Below, piece after piece: positions 20,301-32,789 of a stretch of 64,000 nucleotides of DNA. Source of the stretch: an uncultured Alphaproteobacteria bacterium (GTDB lineage: Bacteria > Pseudomonadota > Alphaproteobacteria > HIMB59); the NCBI GenBank assembly GCA_902521155.1, contig CABYQR010000002.1, positions 1 to 64,000 of the forward strand, written 5' to 3'. A model generated the notes under the pieces. It was not told the origin of the DNA, made no database searches, and worked only from the letters and a program-made list of their open reading frames with translations. Position 1 is the first letter of the stretch, and each line of letters starts with the position of its first letter. The translations under genes were made by a program, and so were the position numbers.

Positions 20301-20317
20301 CAAAAAAGATAACTAAT

Positions 20318-22773
<2,456 letters not shown>

Positions 22774-22774
22774 T

Positions 22775-23701
22775 TTGTCCCTAAACAAGAAGCATCAATC
22801 AAATTTATATTCCAATAGTTTTGGATTACTTGTTCATTCATTCGTTAGTTTTTTGAAACAAATATATGTTTTAATTAAACCGGGAGTAATCTCTTTAGTC
22901 ATCTTTACTGCTTTATGCTCAATGTTAATTGCGCCCTCTGATAAAAGCCTTTTTATAAAGGGTATTTCATTATTATTAATTGCTCTAGGTGCTTCAGGTG
23001 CAGCAATTCTAAATATGTGGCACGACAGAATTATCGACTCTAAAATGGAAAGGACTAAATTTAGGCCAATACCATCAGGTGATATTTCGGCTATTACTGC
23101 ATTAGCTGTCGGCTTAGTTTTTTCATTTATGTCGGTTGTTTCATTGTTTTTCTTTACAAATATCCAAGCCGCTTTGTTATTAGCTTTCACAATTATTTAC
23201 TATTCAATTTTTTATACAATGTTTCTAAAACACAAAACTGCTCAAAATATAGTAATTGGAGGATTGGCTGGTGCGCTTCCACCAATCATAGCTTGGATTA
23301 GTATTTCAAATGAAATGATTTTATATCCAATTATTCTTTGTTTAATTATTTTCCTTTGGACCCCACCTCATTCTTGGGCCCTAGCTATTTATAGAAGCCA
23401 AGATTATTCTAAAGCTGAAGTCCCTATGTACCCAGTTATTTATGGTATGAAAAAAACATTACTGATGATGAATATATATACTTTTCTATTGGTAGGATCT
23501 GTAAATTTACTATTCTTTTTAAATTTATCTGGTTTATTTTTCTTTCTGACTTCAAATCTATTAAATGGTATTTTTGTTTATAAACTCTATCAGCTCAATG
23601 TTACTAAAGATTACAAGAAATTTTCTATTAAATTGTTTGGATATTCTATTGTGTATTTGTTTCTAATCTTCTTTTTTGCCGTAATAGATAAGTACATTTA
23701 G
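22775..23701 (+). CDS. ctaB: Protoheme IX farnesyltransferase
   Basis: 'NMWHDRIIDSKMERTKFRPIPSG', UbiA-type TM topology; within cox operon. Confidence 0.94.
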   Translation: MSLNKKHQSNLYSNSFGLLVHSFVSFLKQIYVLIKPGVISLVIFTALCSMLIAPSDKSLFIKGISLLLIALGASGAAILNMWHDRIIDSKMERTKFRPIPSGDISAITALAVGLVFSFMSVVSLFFFTNIQAALLLAFTIIYYSIFYTMFLKHKTAQNIVIGGLAGALPPIIAWISISNEMILYPIILCLIIFLWTPPHSWALAIYRSQDYSKAEVPMYPVIYGMKKTLLMMNIYTFLLVGSVNLLFFLNLSGLFFFLTSNLLNGIFVYKLYQLNVTKDYKKFSIKLFGYSIVYLFLIFFFAVIDKYI

Positions 23702-23802
23702 TGAATAAAAAGAAAAAAAACTATCTAATTCTTTTTATATTATGCTGTTTTGTTGTAGCTTTTTATTTCATTACAATTCAAAGAATTAAATCTGGTATTT
23801 GA
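23701..23802 (+). CDS. coxF: CoxF-like cytochrome oxidase small membrane protein (33 aa)
   Basis: Manual translation from GTG 23701: MNKKKKNYLILFILCCFVVAFYFITIQRIKSGI. One TM followed by FYFITIxR, like alphaproteobacterial CoxF; 1-nt overlap with ctaB stop (TAGTG), 4-nt overlap with ctaG start (TTGA). Confidence 0.75.
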   Translation: MNKKKKNYLILFILCCFVVAFYFITIQRIKSGI

Positions 23803-24335
23803 CTTTTACTAATAAATCTAAAACGGTACTTGTTTTGATTGCTGTCTTACTATTTATGTCTAGTTTGGTTATTTTTTCTGTCCCTTTATATAAATTATTT
23901 TGTAGTTTAACGGGCTTTCAAGGTTTCAATGAACAATCAAGTGAAATAGATCAAAAAATTAATATTTCTGAACCTCAGCTTAACTTAAATGTAATATTTA
24001 CATCTCAGGTAGATGACAAATTAGATTGGGTTTTTAAAGCACCAGATAGAATGGAAATATCAGAAGGTATAAAATATGATGTTGTTTTTAAAGCCAAAAA
24101 CAATACCCCTAATGAAACAACTGGCACATCTATATTTAATGTCTTACCACCTAAAATAGGACCTTATTTAATGAAGATAGAGTGTTTCTGTTTCTTAGAC
24201 CAAAAAATTCTTCCTGATCAGACAGTTGAATTTCCTGTTACTTTTTACATTGACCCTTTAATTCTTGATGATCCTGAAGTCAGACGAGTAAAGAATGTCA
24301 CTTTGTCATATACCTTTTTTGAGAAAAAAGATTGA
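23799..24335 (+). CDS. ctaG: Cytochrome c oxidase assembly protein CtaG/Cox11
   Basis: 'VPLYKLFCSLTGFQG', 'MKIECFCFLDQKILPDQTVEFPVTFYIDP'; TTG start. Confidence 0.93.
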   Translation: MTFTNKSKTVLVLIAVLLFMSSLVIFSVPLYKLFCSLTGFQGFNEQSSEIDQKINISEPQLNLNVIFTSQVDDKLDWVFKAPDRMEISEGIKYDVVFKAKNNTPNETTGTSIFNVLPPKIGPYLMKIECFCFLDQKILPDQTVEFPVTFYIDPLILDDPEVRRVKNVTLSYTFFEKKD

Positions 24336-24345
24336 AATACACTTA

Positions 24346-25188
24346 ATGGTTGATTTAGTTTTTAAAGACTCTGAAAAAAAACACCAATTTCATTTGGTTA
24401 ATCCAAGTCCATGGCCGTTAGTTGGCGCATTTTCAGCATTATTCTTAGTTTCCGGAGCCATTTTATATATGCACTACGATATGTGGTGGCCTTTAATAGT
24501 AGGTTTCTGTCTCATACTCTTTACTTTTTTTATGTGGTGGAGAGATATCATCAAAGAGAGCACTTTTCTTAAGGTCCATAATTCCATAACTGAAATTGGA
24601 CTTCGTTGGGGAATGGCTTTGTTCATAACCTCTGAAGTTATGTTCTTTGTTGCTTTCTTTTGGGCTTTTTTCGATGCTAGTCTTTTACCAAAGGCGTTTA
24701 TTGAAGATTATAAAGATGTCTTTACAGGAACACTTGGTATAGGTATATGGCCTCCTGAGGGAATTGAGACTTTTGATCCCTTAGATATCCCTTATTTAAA
24801 TACATTAATATTGCTTCTATCTGGAACAACATGCACCTGGGCACACCACGCTGTTAGAGAGGGTCATAATGATGAGGCTCTTCAAGGTCTTTACTTAACA
24901 GTATTTTTAGGAGCTATTTTTACTTGCTTACAAATTTATGAATATCAGCATGCCACTTTTGGTTTTACTGAAGGTATATACCCCTCCACTTTCTATATGG
25001 CTACAGGTTTTCATGGTTTCCATGTTTTAGTTGGAACAATTTTTTTACTTGTTTGCCTTATGAGAGCTAGAAAAAATCATTTGACTCCTGAAAGACACTT
25101 TGGTTTTGAGGCGGCCGCTTGGTATTGGCACTTTGTTGACGTTGTTTGGTTATTCTTATACATCGCCATTTACTGGTGGGGTGGCTAA
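24346..25188 (+). CDS. ctaE: Cytochrome c oxidase subunit III
   Basis: 'HQFHLVNPSPWPLVGAF', 'TSEVMFFVAFFWAFFDASL', 'AAAWYWHFVDVVWLFLYIAIYWWGG'; start moved to ATG 24346. Confidence 0.96.
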   Translation: MVDLVFKDSEKKHQFHLVNPSPWPLVGAFSALFLVSGAILYMHYDMWWPLIVGFCLILFTFFMWWRDIIKESTFLKVHNSITEIGLRWGMALFITSEVMFFVAFFWAFFDASLLPKAFIEDYKDVFTGTLGIGIWPPEGIETFDPLDIPYLNTLILLLSGTTCTWAHHAVREGHNDEALQGLYLTVFLGAIFTCLQIYEYQHATFGFTEGIYPSTFYMATGFHGFHVLVGTIFLLVCLMRARKNHLTPERHFGFEAAAWYWHFVDVVWLFLYIAIYWWGG

Positions 25189-25235
25189 TTTAATATCTTT
25201 TACCAAATAGAATTTTATTAAATAATAAATAACTA

Positions 25236-25910
25236 ATGAAACACAAATCTATTACTTTGATGTTTCTCTTTATCACAACACTCACTTTTACCTTAGGTGT
25301 CTGGCAGTTATACAGACTAAATTGGAAAAATGATTTAATTGAAAATATAGAGTCTACAATTAAAAGCCCGGAATTTTTTGAAGAGAAAAAAATATATAAT
25401 GAACTAACATCGGTTATCTTAAATGATAGTTTTAATTTGATTAATAATCCTATTTTTATTGAGTCTAAAATATTCCAAAATAAAGTTGGATATCATTTAT
25501 TAGTTCCAATTCTTTTTGAAGATGAAGCATTTAGTGTATTAAACTTAGGTTGGGTACCAGATAAGAATAAAAATAAATACATAAATCATTTAATAAATTT
25601 ATTTAATAATTTTGATGAAGTTCGTGTTTATATAAGAAATTTCAATTCCAATAAACCCTTTTTTGTTCCAGAAAATGATATAAATCAAAATATTTGGTTT
25701 CATATAAATAAGATTGATATGCAATTATTTTATGAAGAAGAATTTAATTCACAATATTATTTTGTAATCTTAGACACTCAGATTAAAAAATTTATCAATA
25801 ATCCCTCTTCAAATTTAAATAATAATCACTTGAATTATGCCATTACCTGGTTTTTATTAAGTTTATCAAGTGTTGTGATGTTATTAATAATCAGAAGAAA
25901 AAATGGATAA
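25236..25910 (+). CDS. SURF1 family cytochrome oxidase assembly protein
   Basis: N- and C-terminal TM segments, 'LGVWQLYRLNWKNDLI', 'VLNLGWVP', 'NHLNYAITWFLLSL'. Confidence 0.88.
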   Translation: MKHKSITLMFLFITTLTFTLGVWQLYRLNWKNDLIENIESTIKSPEFFEEKKIYNELTSVILNDSFNLINNPIFIESKIFQNKVGYHLLVPILFEDEAFSVLNLGWVPDKNKNKYINHLINLFNNFDEVRVYIRNFNSNKPFFVPENDINQNIWFHINKIDMQLFYEEEFNSQYYFVILDTQIKKFINNPSSNLNNNHLNYAITWFLLSLSSVVMLLIIRRKNG

Positions 25911-27342
25911 ATTAAAAGAATATTTTAAGGATTATTATGTCTTAAATGATGTAAATGGAATTCTTTTTTGGGATAATGCCACAAATCTACCTTCCGACAG
26001 TATTAGTTCTAGAACTGAACAAATGTCTATTTTATCTAAACTTACAGATAAAATTTTTCGAAATTCTAAGGTCTTAGATGATTTAGCTGATACTAAAAAT
26101 TTAAAATTATCTGATTTAGACCAAAAAAATCTAAAGTTAATGAACGATATCATTATTAGAGAAAATGCAGTTGACCCAATCTTAAAAACGAAGCTCATAG
26201 AACAAAAATTAAAATGTGAACATTTATGGAGGGAAGCTCGTCAAAATAATGATGTTTCTATAATAGAAGATGAATTTAATAATCTTTTAAACTTAGTTCA
26301 TGAGGAGTCATTACAGTTATCTATTATTACAAAACTATCTCCTTATGATTCATTAATATCAAAATACGATATAGATTATAATTCTAATAAAATTGATAAT
26401 ATTTTTGATATTATTCAAAAGGAAATAATTCCTTACTACTTATCTGCAGATAAAATAAATGACCCAATAGTCTATAAGTCAACAATCTCCGAAAATGAAA
26501 TTTTAAATCAAACTAAAAAGAAATTAGCAGAGCTTAATTTTAATTTTGCTCAGGGCCGTATAGATCAATCTCATCACCCTTTTTGTGGAGGCGCTAATAG
26601 TGATGTACGAATAACTACTAGATTTGAAAATAATATACTAGAGACATTATCAGCGCTTTTTCATGAAACAGGTCACGGTGTATACGAACAAAATAGACCT
26701 AAAGAACTTCTTTATGAGCCAGTTGGACAATCGAGAAGTTTGAGTGTACATGAGAGCCAATCTTTATTTTATGAAAATCATATTTTTAAAACAAATGAAT
26801 ATTTTATTAAATTTGCTGAGATTTTTGATAACAAGAATGAACTATTAAAATCCTTTAAAGATCACTATCACACAATCAGGTATAACCCAGTAAGGGTAAG
26901 TTCTGACGAGTTTTCTTATCCAATTCATGTCTATATAAGATATGAAATAGAAAAAGTAATTTTTTCTGAGAAGATAAAATTTCAAGATATTAGGAACCTT
27001 TGGAATTCGATGTATCAGAAATATTTAAATATTAATTTAGTAAATGACACTGATGGAGTTTTGCAAGATATTCACTGGTATGAGGGAATTTTTGGATATT
27101 TTCCTACTTATGCTTTAGGGGCAATGATATCATCACAAATTAAATATAATTGTCCTTTTTATGAGGATTTTTTAAAAAAACCTGAGTCTGAAAATATTAA
27201 GAATATTGCTAATTGGTTAAATAAAAATATTCATCAAAGAGCTTCTTTGTATTCTTCTGATGAAATGTTACAAAATATTTCTGGAGAAAAATTAAACCCT
27301 TCTTACTATTCAAGGCATCTAAGAGAAAGATTTTTAAAATGA
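25903..27342 (+). CDS. Carboxypeptidase Taq (M32) metallopeptidase
   Basis: 'LFHETGHGVYEQNRP' HEXXH-type site; 'SQSLFYENHI'; 'YEGIFGYFPTYALGAM'. Confidence 0.93.
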   Translation: MDKLKEYFKDYYVLNDVNGILFWDNATNLPSDSISSRTEQMSILSKLTDKIFRNSKVLDDLADTKNLKLSDLDQKNLKLMNDIIIRENAVDPILKTKLIEQKLKCEHLWREARQNNDVSIIEDEFNNLLNLVHEESLQLSIITKLSPYDSLISKYDIDYNSNKIDNIFDIIQKEIIPYYLSADKINDPIVYKSTISENEILNQTKKKLAELNFNFAQGRIDQSHHPFCGGANSDVRITTRFENNILETLSALFHETGHGVYEQNRPKELLYEPVGQSRSLSVHESQSLFYENHIFKTNEYFIKFAEIFDNKNELLKSFKDHYHTIRYNPVRVSSDEFSYPIHVYIRYEIEKVIFSEKIKFQDIRNLWNSMYQKYLNINLVNDTDGVLQDIHWYEGIFGYFPTYALGAMISSQIKYNCPFYEDFLKKPESENIKNIANWLNKNIHQRASLYSSDEMLQNISGEKLNPSYYSRHLRERFLK

Positions 27343-28691
27343 ATTATAAAAGTACAAGAAACAATCAAGTGATTTTTACCTCTGAGCAAGTACTCAATTA
27401 TGGCCTAGCACCAGACGGAGGATTATTTGTCCCAGAACTTTTACCCTCTTTCTCACAAGATCAAATAAAATCTTTAAACGGATCAAGTTATTACGATATT
27501 GCAAATTTTATAATGCAACCCTTTTTAACAGACTTATTTTCAGAAGAAGAAATTAAAACTATTATAAAGGAAGCCTACAGTAATTTTGACAAAGAAATTG
27601 TATCTTTGACTCCAATGGGTGATAATCATTTACTCAATCTTTTTCATGGCCCTACATTAGCATTTAAAGACTATGCTATGAGTCTTCTAGCAAAGATTTA
27701 CGAATATTACTTAGAAAAACAAAATAAGAAGTTAGTTATCATTGGAGCAACATCAGGAGATACTGGTTCTGCAGCTATACAAGCTTTTAAAGGCATCAAA
27801 AATATAAAGATTTTTATACTTCATCCCCATAATTCCACATCTCTTTTTCAAAGAAAACAAATGACAACAAGTGGAGCAGATAATGTTTTTAATATTGCAT
27901 TAAATGGAAGTTTTGATGATTGTCAGACATTAGTTAAACAATGCTTTCAAGATCAAACTATAAATCAAAATTTTAACCTAACTGCTATTAATTCAATCAA
28001 TTGGTTTCGTGTTCTTCCACAGTCAATTTATTATGCCTGGAGCTTCCTCAATCATGATATCAAGAGTTTCGTTGTGCCAAGTGGTAATTTTGGAAATATT
28101 TATTCTGCCTATGTTTTAAGAAAAATGGGCTTTCCTTTAAAAGATTTAGTTATAGCTACTAATGAAAATAATATTCTCCATAGAATCATCAAAAATAATG
28201 ATTTCAGTCTGCATGACGTAGTCAAAACTAATAGCCCCAGTATGGATATTACTATTTCTAGTAATTTTGAGAGGTTACTTTGTGATTTTATTAGCCCTTC
28301 AGATCTTGATGATCTTTACCAAAAAATGCTAAATAATAAACATTCTAAAAGTATTAATTCTGAAATACATGAACAGCTATCTCAGAAATTTCTATCTATA
28401 TCTGTTAACTCTAGCGAAGTAGAAAAACAAATAGAGAGGTTATACAAAAATTTAAATATTCTAATCGATCCTCATACAGCAGTAGGCGCCATGGGGGCAG
28501 AGAAATTAAAATTAAAAAATGTAGCATGCCTTGCTTGTGCTCATCCTGTCAAATTTCAGGAAACAGTGAGACAATCTTTGCAACATGATATTCAATATGA
28601 TAAAAACTTTAAATTTGATCAAAATGAAGAATTTAACGTACTAGATAATAATTATTTACTATTAAAGGAGTATATTCAAAACCATGCCTAA
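27339..28691 (+). CDS. thrC: Threonine synthase
   Basis: 'YKSTRN', 'HGPTLAFKDYAMSLL', 'GATSGDTGSAAIQAF'. Confidence 0.95.
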   Translation: MNYKSTRNNQVIFTSEQVLNYGLAPDGGLFVPELLPSFSQDQIKSLNGSSYYDIANFIMQPFLTDLFSEEEIKTIIKEAYSNFDKEIVSLTPMGDNHLLNLFHGPTLAFKDYAMSLLAKIYEYYLEKQNKKLVIIGATSGDTGSAAIQAFKGIKNIKIFILHPHNSTSLFQRKQMTTSGADNVFNIALNGSFDDCQTLVKQCFQDQTINQNFNLTAINSINWFRVLPQSIYYAWSFLNHDIKSFVVPSGNFGNIYSAYVLRKMGFPLKDLVIATNENNILHRIIKNNDFSLHDVVKTNSPSMDITISSNFERLLCDFISPSDLDDLYQKMLNNKHSKSINSEIHEQLSQKFLSISVNSSEVEKQIERLYKNLNILIDPHTAVGAMGAEKLKLKNVACLACAHPVKFQETVRQSLQHDIQYDKNFKFDQNEEFNVLDNNYLLLKEYIQNHA

Positions 28692-29937
28692 TGTTCATTC
28701 TTTAAAAAGTGGCTTAACACTTATTACTGATTATATAGACACTGTCGAAACCGTATCTGTTGGAATGTGGAATAAGGTTGGTGCAAGAAATGAGCACGAA
28801 AGTGTCAATGGAGTTGCCCATCTTTTAGAGCATATGGCCTTTAAAGGTACAAAGACACGATCAGCTTTAGATATAGCTAAAGAGGTTGAGATGGTTGGCG
28901 GTGCTGTAAACGCATACACTTCCCGAGAAGTCACAGCTTACTACATGAAAGTTTTAAAAGAAGACATAGGTTTATCTATTGATATTATTAGCGATATTTT
29001 GCAAAACTCTGCCTTTGATCCTAAAGAATTAGATCGTGAGAGAGGTGTTATTCTTCAAGAAATTGGAATGTACTTAGATACACCTGATGATGTGGTCTTT
29101 GATAAATGGCAAGAAGTAGCTTATCCCAATCAGCCAATGGGAAGATCCATCTTAGGTAAGAGTGATATCATCAAAACAATCTCTAGGGATCAAGTAGAAG
29201 GTTTTATGAAAAGCTACTATAAACCAGAAAAAATGATTTTTTCTGTCTCTGGAAACTTTAACGAGAGTAAAGTTATAGAATTAGTAGAAAAACATTTTCA
29301 AAATTTACCTCAGGGTAATGAAAATCATTCACCTGTCTCAGTTTATCAAGGTGGAGAGTTTCGCCAAGATAAAGACTTAGAACAGGTCAACATTATATTA
29401 GGCTTTGAAGGAGTTGATTTTTACTCAGATTTATATTACCCAACTGCAGTATATTCTACTGTTTTAGGTTCAGGCATGTCTTCCAGATTATTTCAAGAAA
29501 TAAGAGAAAAAAGAGGATTGGTATACAGTATCTCAAGTTACACATCATCTTTTTCTGATTCAGGTATTTTTGGGGTTTATGCTGGTACGGGCCAAAAAGA
29601 AGTAATGGAATTAGTCCCAGTTTTGTGTGATCAATTAAATATTGATGCGACTCAATTTACATCTGAAGAGCTCCAAAGAGCTAAAGCACAATTTAAATCT
29701 TCATTATTAATGGGGCAGGAGAGTACCTCTCGTCGATGTCGATCCAATGCATCTAAGTATTTAATGCATAAAAGATTAATACCCCATGAAGAGATTATTT
29801 CGGAAATAGATAAGGTTCAGCTTGAAGACTTAGAAAAAGCTAGAAAAAATATTCTAAAATCTAATATTACCTTATCTTCTATAGGACCAATTAAAGACTT
29901 AGAGTCTCTTGAGTCAGTTAAAAGAAGATTCAGTTAA
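28684..29937 (+). CDS. M16 family zinc peptidase (mitochondrial processing peptidase-like)
   Basis: 'GVAHLLEHMAFKGTKTRSA' (HXXEH), 'EKRGLVYSISSY'. Confidence 0.93.
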   Translation: MPNVHSLKSGLTLITDYIDTVETVSVGMWNKVGARNEHESVNGVAHLLEHMAFKGTKTRSALDIAKEVEMVGGAVNAYTSREVTAYYMKVLKEDIGLSIDIISDILQNSAFDPKELDRERGVILQEIGMYLDTPDDVVFDKWQEVAYPNQPMGRSILGKSDIIKTISRDQVEGFMKSYYKPEKMIFSVSGNFNESKVIELVEKHFQNLPQGNENHSPVSVYQGGEFRQDKDLEQVNIILGFEGVDFYSDLYYPTAVYSTVLGSGMSSRLFQEIREKRGLVYSISSYTSSFSDSGIFGVYAGTGQKEVMELVPVLCDQLNIDATQFTSEELQRAKAQFKSSLLMGQESTSRRCRSNASKYLMHKRLIPHEEIISEIDKVQLEDLEKARKNILKSNITLSSIGPIKDLESLESVKRRFS

Positions 29938-30357
29938 AGTCTCAGCTGAATGACGTGCTAGCAAGTCAACTTCATTATTTAATTTATTTGTGTCATGGGC
30001 CTTTACCCACTTCCATTTAATTTTTTTTAAGTAATTAAGCTGATCTAATCTCTCCCATAACTCTTTATTTTTGACCGGATTCTTAGATGCTGTTTTCCAA
30101 TTATTTTTTTTCCAATTAGTAACCCATAATGTAATTCCATTTTTTAAATAATTACTATCTGTGTAGATTGACATTTCTTTGTGGTTAACTAAAAATTCTA
30201 TAGCCTTAATAGCAGCAGTAAGCTCCATTTGATTATTAGTTGCATTAATACTGTAACCTGATCTTGAGGAAATAACCCCTTCATTGTTTACTAGGAACGC
30301 CCAACCTCCCTTACCTGGGTTTCCTAAGCATGAACCATCAGTGTAAACTTCAATCAA
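29914..30357 (-). CDS. rnhA: Ribonuclease HI
   Basis: 'EVYTDGSCLGNPGKGGWAFL', 'MELTAAIKAIEFL', 'IYTDSNYLKNGI', 'WKWVKAHD'. Confidence 0.95.
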   Translation of the reverse strand: MIEVYTDGSCLGNPGKGGWAFLVNNEGVISSRSGYSINATNNQMELTAAIKAIEFLVNHKEMSIYTDSNYLKNGITLWVTNWKKNNWKTASKNPVKNKELWERLDQLNYLKKIKWKWVKAHDTNKLNNEVDLLARHSAETLTESSFN

Positions 30358-31292
30358 AAGAAATCCTGTAAATTATTCTTTCTGTGAAAATTGATTATTT
30401 CAAAAAATGCAAGAGGATCTTTGTGATCAACTTCCCCAGAAGTATTAAAGTATTTATCATGTAATCTTGTCATAAAAAATCTAATAGCACTTGCTTTCAA
30501 ATAAAAATTAAAATTATTTTTTTCTAATTCATTCCATTCTATTAAAGAAAAATATCTATTGAAAAATAAATTGAAATTCTTTTCCTCAAATTTTTGATAA
30601 TCAAAAAACCAAGCGTTAACTAAAGTAGAAAAGTCATAAACTATAGTATCACTACAGGTAAAGAAGAAATCTATAAGTCCAGAAATTTTATTATCTTCAA
30701 AAAATATATTGTCCTTAAAGAGATCAGCATGTATGAGGGCAGTTCTCAATTCATTTGAGAATTTATCATGCATATCATTGATTAATTTAATTACTTCTTT
30801 TAATTCATTCTTATGTTGACCTTGATAATCTTCAAACTTTTTAATTATATATTTCCATGTGGGTGTTAACATATCATTTGTTCTTTTAAGATTAGATTTT
30901 AGTCCAATTTCATGCATCTTAGATACAGTATCTCCTAAAGAACTAAGGTTCTCACTATTTGGTTGACTGATTTTCTTTCCTTCGATGAACGAATAAATAG
31001 CGCATGGTTTATTTTGAACTTCAAAAATATTTTTATTATTTACACTTATAGCTGTAGGGCAATTTATACCTGATTGATTGAATTCATACATCGCATTATT
31101 AAAAAATGGAAGGTCACTCCCTTTTGTTCTTTTTTCAAAAATGGTAAAAATCAATTTCTTTTGATTTTTGAGAGTTACTAAATAATTAGTATTCTCAACA
31201 CCTTCTTTTATTCCTTCAACTGAGTTAATTTCTCCTATTGTATTAAAAAGAGGGGAGATATCATTAGTTTTGATTTTGGTATATACAGCCAT
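30354..31292 (-). CDS. thrB: Homoserine kinase
   Basis: 'GVENTNYLVTL', 'ALIHADLFKDNIFFEDNKISGLIDFFFTCSDTIVYDFS'; next to rnhA. Confidence 0.9.
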   Translation of the reverse strand: MAVYTKIKTNDISPLFNTIGEINSVEGIKEGVENTNYLVTLKNQKKLIFTIFEKRTKGSDLPFFNNAMYEFNQSGINCPTAISVNNKNIFEVQNKPCAIYSFIEGKKISQPNSENLSSLGDTVSKMHEIGLKSNLKRTNDMLTPTWKYIIKKFEDYQGQHKNELKEVIKLINDMHDKFSNELRTALIHADLFKDNIFFEDNKISGLIDFFFTCSDTIVYDFSTLVNAWFFDYQKFEEKNFNLFFNRYFSLIEWNELEKNNFNFYLKASAIRFFMTRLHDKYFNTSGEVDHKDPLAFFEIINFHRKNNLQDFF

Positions 31293-31354
31293 TAGATAAA
31301 CTATAATTAAAAATTTAGTGTTTTCATTGTAATTTAATAGTATTAACTATCACA

Positions 31355-31831
31355 ATGTACAAATCATTTATATTGGCAATTTTATTATTTTCTATTTTAA
31401 GTTCGTGTAGTCTCAAAAACCCATTATCAAAAAAAGTTGATTTAACTTATTTAGATTGCCCAAAATCATTAATCTTAGCTCCCGGAAAGAGTTTGTCGTT
31501 AGAAAATATTAATATTTCGTTGAGTAAGGATTATTCTATTAACTGTTATTACACGGAAGATAATATAGATGAAGTAATTTTTGATTTTAATTATCAACTA
31601 AATATTGAAGTTAAGAATACTGAATTAAAAAAAATCAATGCTGACTTTTGGATTTTTGTAACTAATAAAGAAGAGTCAGAAAAAATATTAGAAAGTAGTT
31701 TTACTAAATCTTTAGACTTATCACAAGCAATTCAAGAAAATAATCAACTCTATTTATCTTTCAAAGACTCAGTAAAGCTGAAAAGATATGAATATGATCA
31801 GGGTATTAAAATTTTTTTATCTCTAAATTAA
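31355..31831 (+). CDS. Lipoprotein, conserved alphaproteobacterial-type, unknown function
   Basis: Lipobox 'ILSSCS' and 'DCPKSLILAPGKSLS...CYYTE' layout resembling alphaproteobacterial 'CPxxxIL' lipoproteins (recalled, not searched). Confidence 0.6.
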   Translation: MYKSFILAILLFSILSSCSLKNPLSKKVDLTYLDCPKSLILAPGKSLSLENINISLSKDYSINCYYTEDNIDEVIFDFNYQLNIEVKNTELKKINADFWIFVTNKEESEKILESSFTKSLDLSQAIQENNQLYLSFKDSVKLKRYEYDQGIKIFLSLN

Positions 31832-32304
31832 TTTAACGATTTAAATTCAGAGACACTTTTGGTAAGTATCTTACTTTTTTCATCGTCAGATAAGTTAGTT
31901 AAATACCCGGCTATAAGGTTATTGAGCTCCTCTGAAGCTTGGGTTTTAATAGATTGAATAGCTGAGAGTTCGATTTGCTTGATTCTATCCAAAGAATTTT
32001 TTTCCTTAGATGCAATAGCTTGAGTTGTTTTTTCAATAATATCTTTTGAAGAGGATTCTGCTTGTAATTTAGCACTAGATAAAAGCTCATTAATTTTATT
32101 TTCTAGATCTGAGGTCTGTTTTTGTGCCTCATCTAATTTTTTTTCAGAGTCATTGAAAGACTGTAATGAAGAGTTAATGTTCTTCTTAATTTCTTCAATT
32201 TTTGTATCTAGGCCACCAATCATCATACTTTTGAAAGGCTTGTACATAAGTATCAAAAAAATAATAAACGAAATTAAAAGCCAAAATTTAGGATCTTCAA
32301 ACAT
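31828..32304 (-). CDS. atpF: ATP synthase F0 subunit b
   Basis: N-terminal TM plus long helix; last of the atpI-B-E-b'-b order. Confidence 0.85.
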   Translation of the reverse strand: MFEDPKFWLLISFIIFLILMYKPFKSMMIGGLDTKIEEIKKNINSSLQSFNDSEKKLDEAQKQTSDLENKINELLSSAKLQAESSSKDIIEKTTQAIASKEKNSLDRIKQIELSAIQSIKTQASEELNNLIAGYLTNLSDDEKSKILTKSVSEFKSLN

Positions 32305-32307
32305 TTA

Positions 32308-32766
32308 TTAAATTTTTATTTTATCCTTATCAAAGTTAGTAATTTTTGTAATAAAATTAGTAGCTGACTCTTTGAGTTGAGAGTTTAATTCACTTAAAGC
32401 CTGATTTTTTTCCTGAGCGACTTTTTCTTCTGTTTGTTTAATCTCATTTTGAATCTTTTCCTCTGTAGCCTTAATTAGTTTTTCACTTTCCACTAGAGCG
32501 CTCTCTTTTGCCTCATTAATAATCTTATTAGCTTGATCTTTAGCCTCATTAATCTTTGTTTCGTAATTTTGAATTAACTGCTCAGCCTTTTTGATTAATT
32601 CATCTTGTTTTGAGATGTGAGATTGAACAAATTCATCTCTCTTATTCAAAAAAGCTCTAATTTTAGGGAGCGTAAAATATGTTAATACTGTAAAAAGTAT
32701 CACAAAGAAAACGCCCAGCCAAAAAAGCTGAGATATAAAAAATTCTACTTGTTCTAATTGAGGCAT
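32308..32766 (-). CDS. ATP synthase F0 subunit b'
   Basis: 'MPQLEQVEFFISQLFWLGVFFVILFTVLTYFTLPKI' typical b' N-terminus. Confidence 0.9.
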   Translation of the reverse strand: MPQLEQVEFFISQLFWLGVFFVILFTVLTYFTLPKIRAFLNKRDEFVQSHISKQDELIKKAEQLIQNYETKINEAKDQANKIINEAKESALVESEKLIKATEEKIQNEIKQTEEKVAQEKNQALSELNSQLKESATNFITKITNFDKDKIKI

Positions 32767-32789
32767 AAAGTGATTTTATTTATTAAAAA

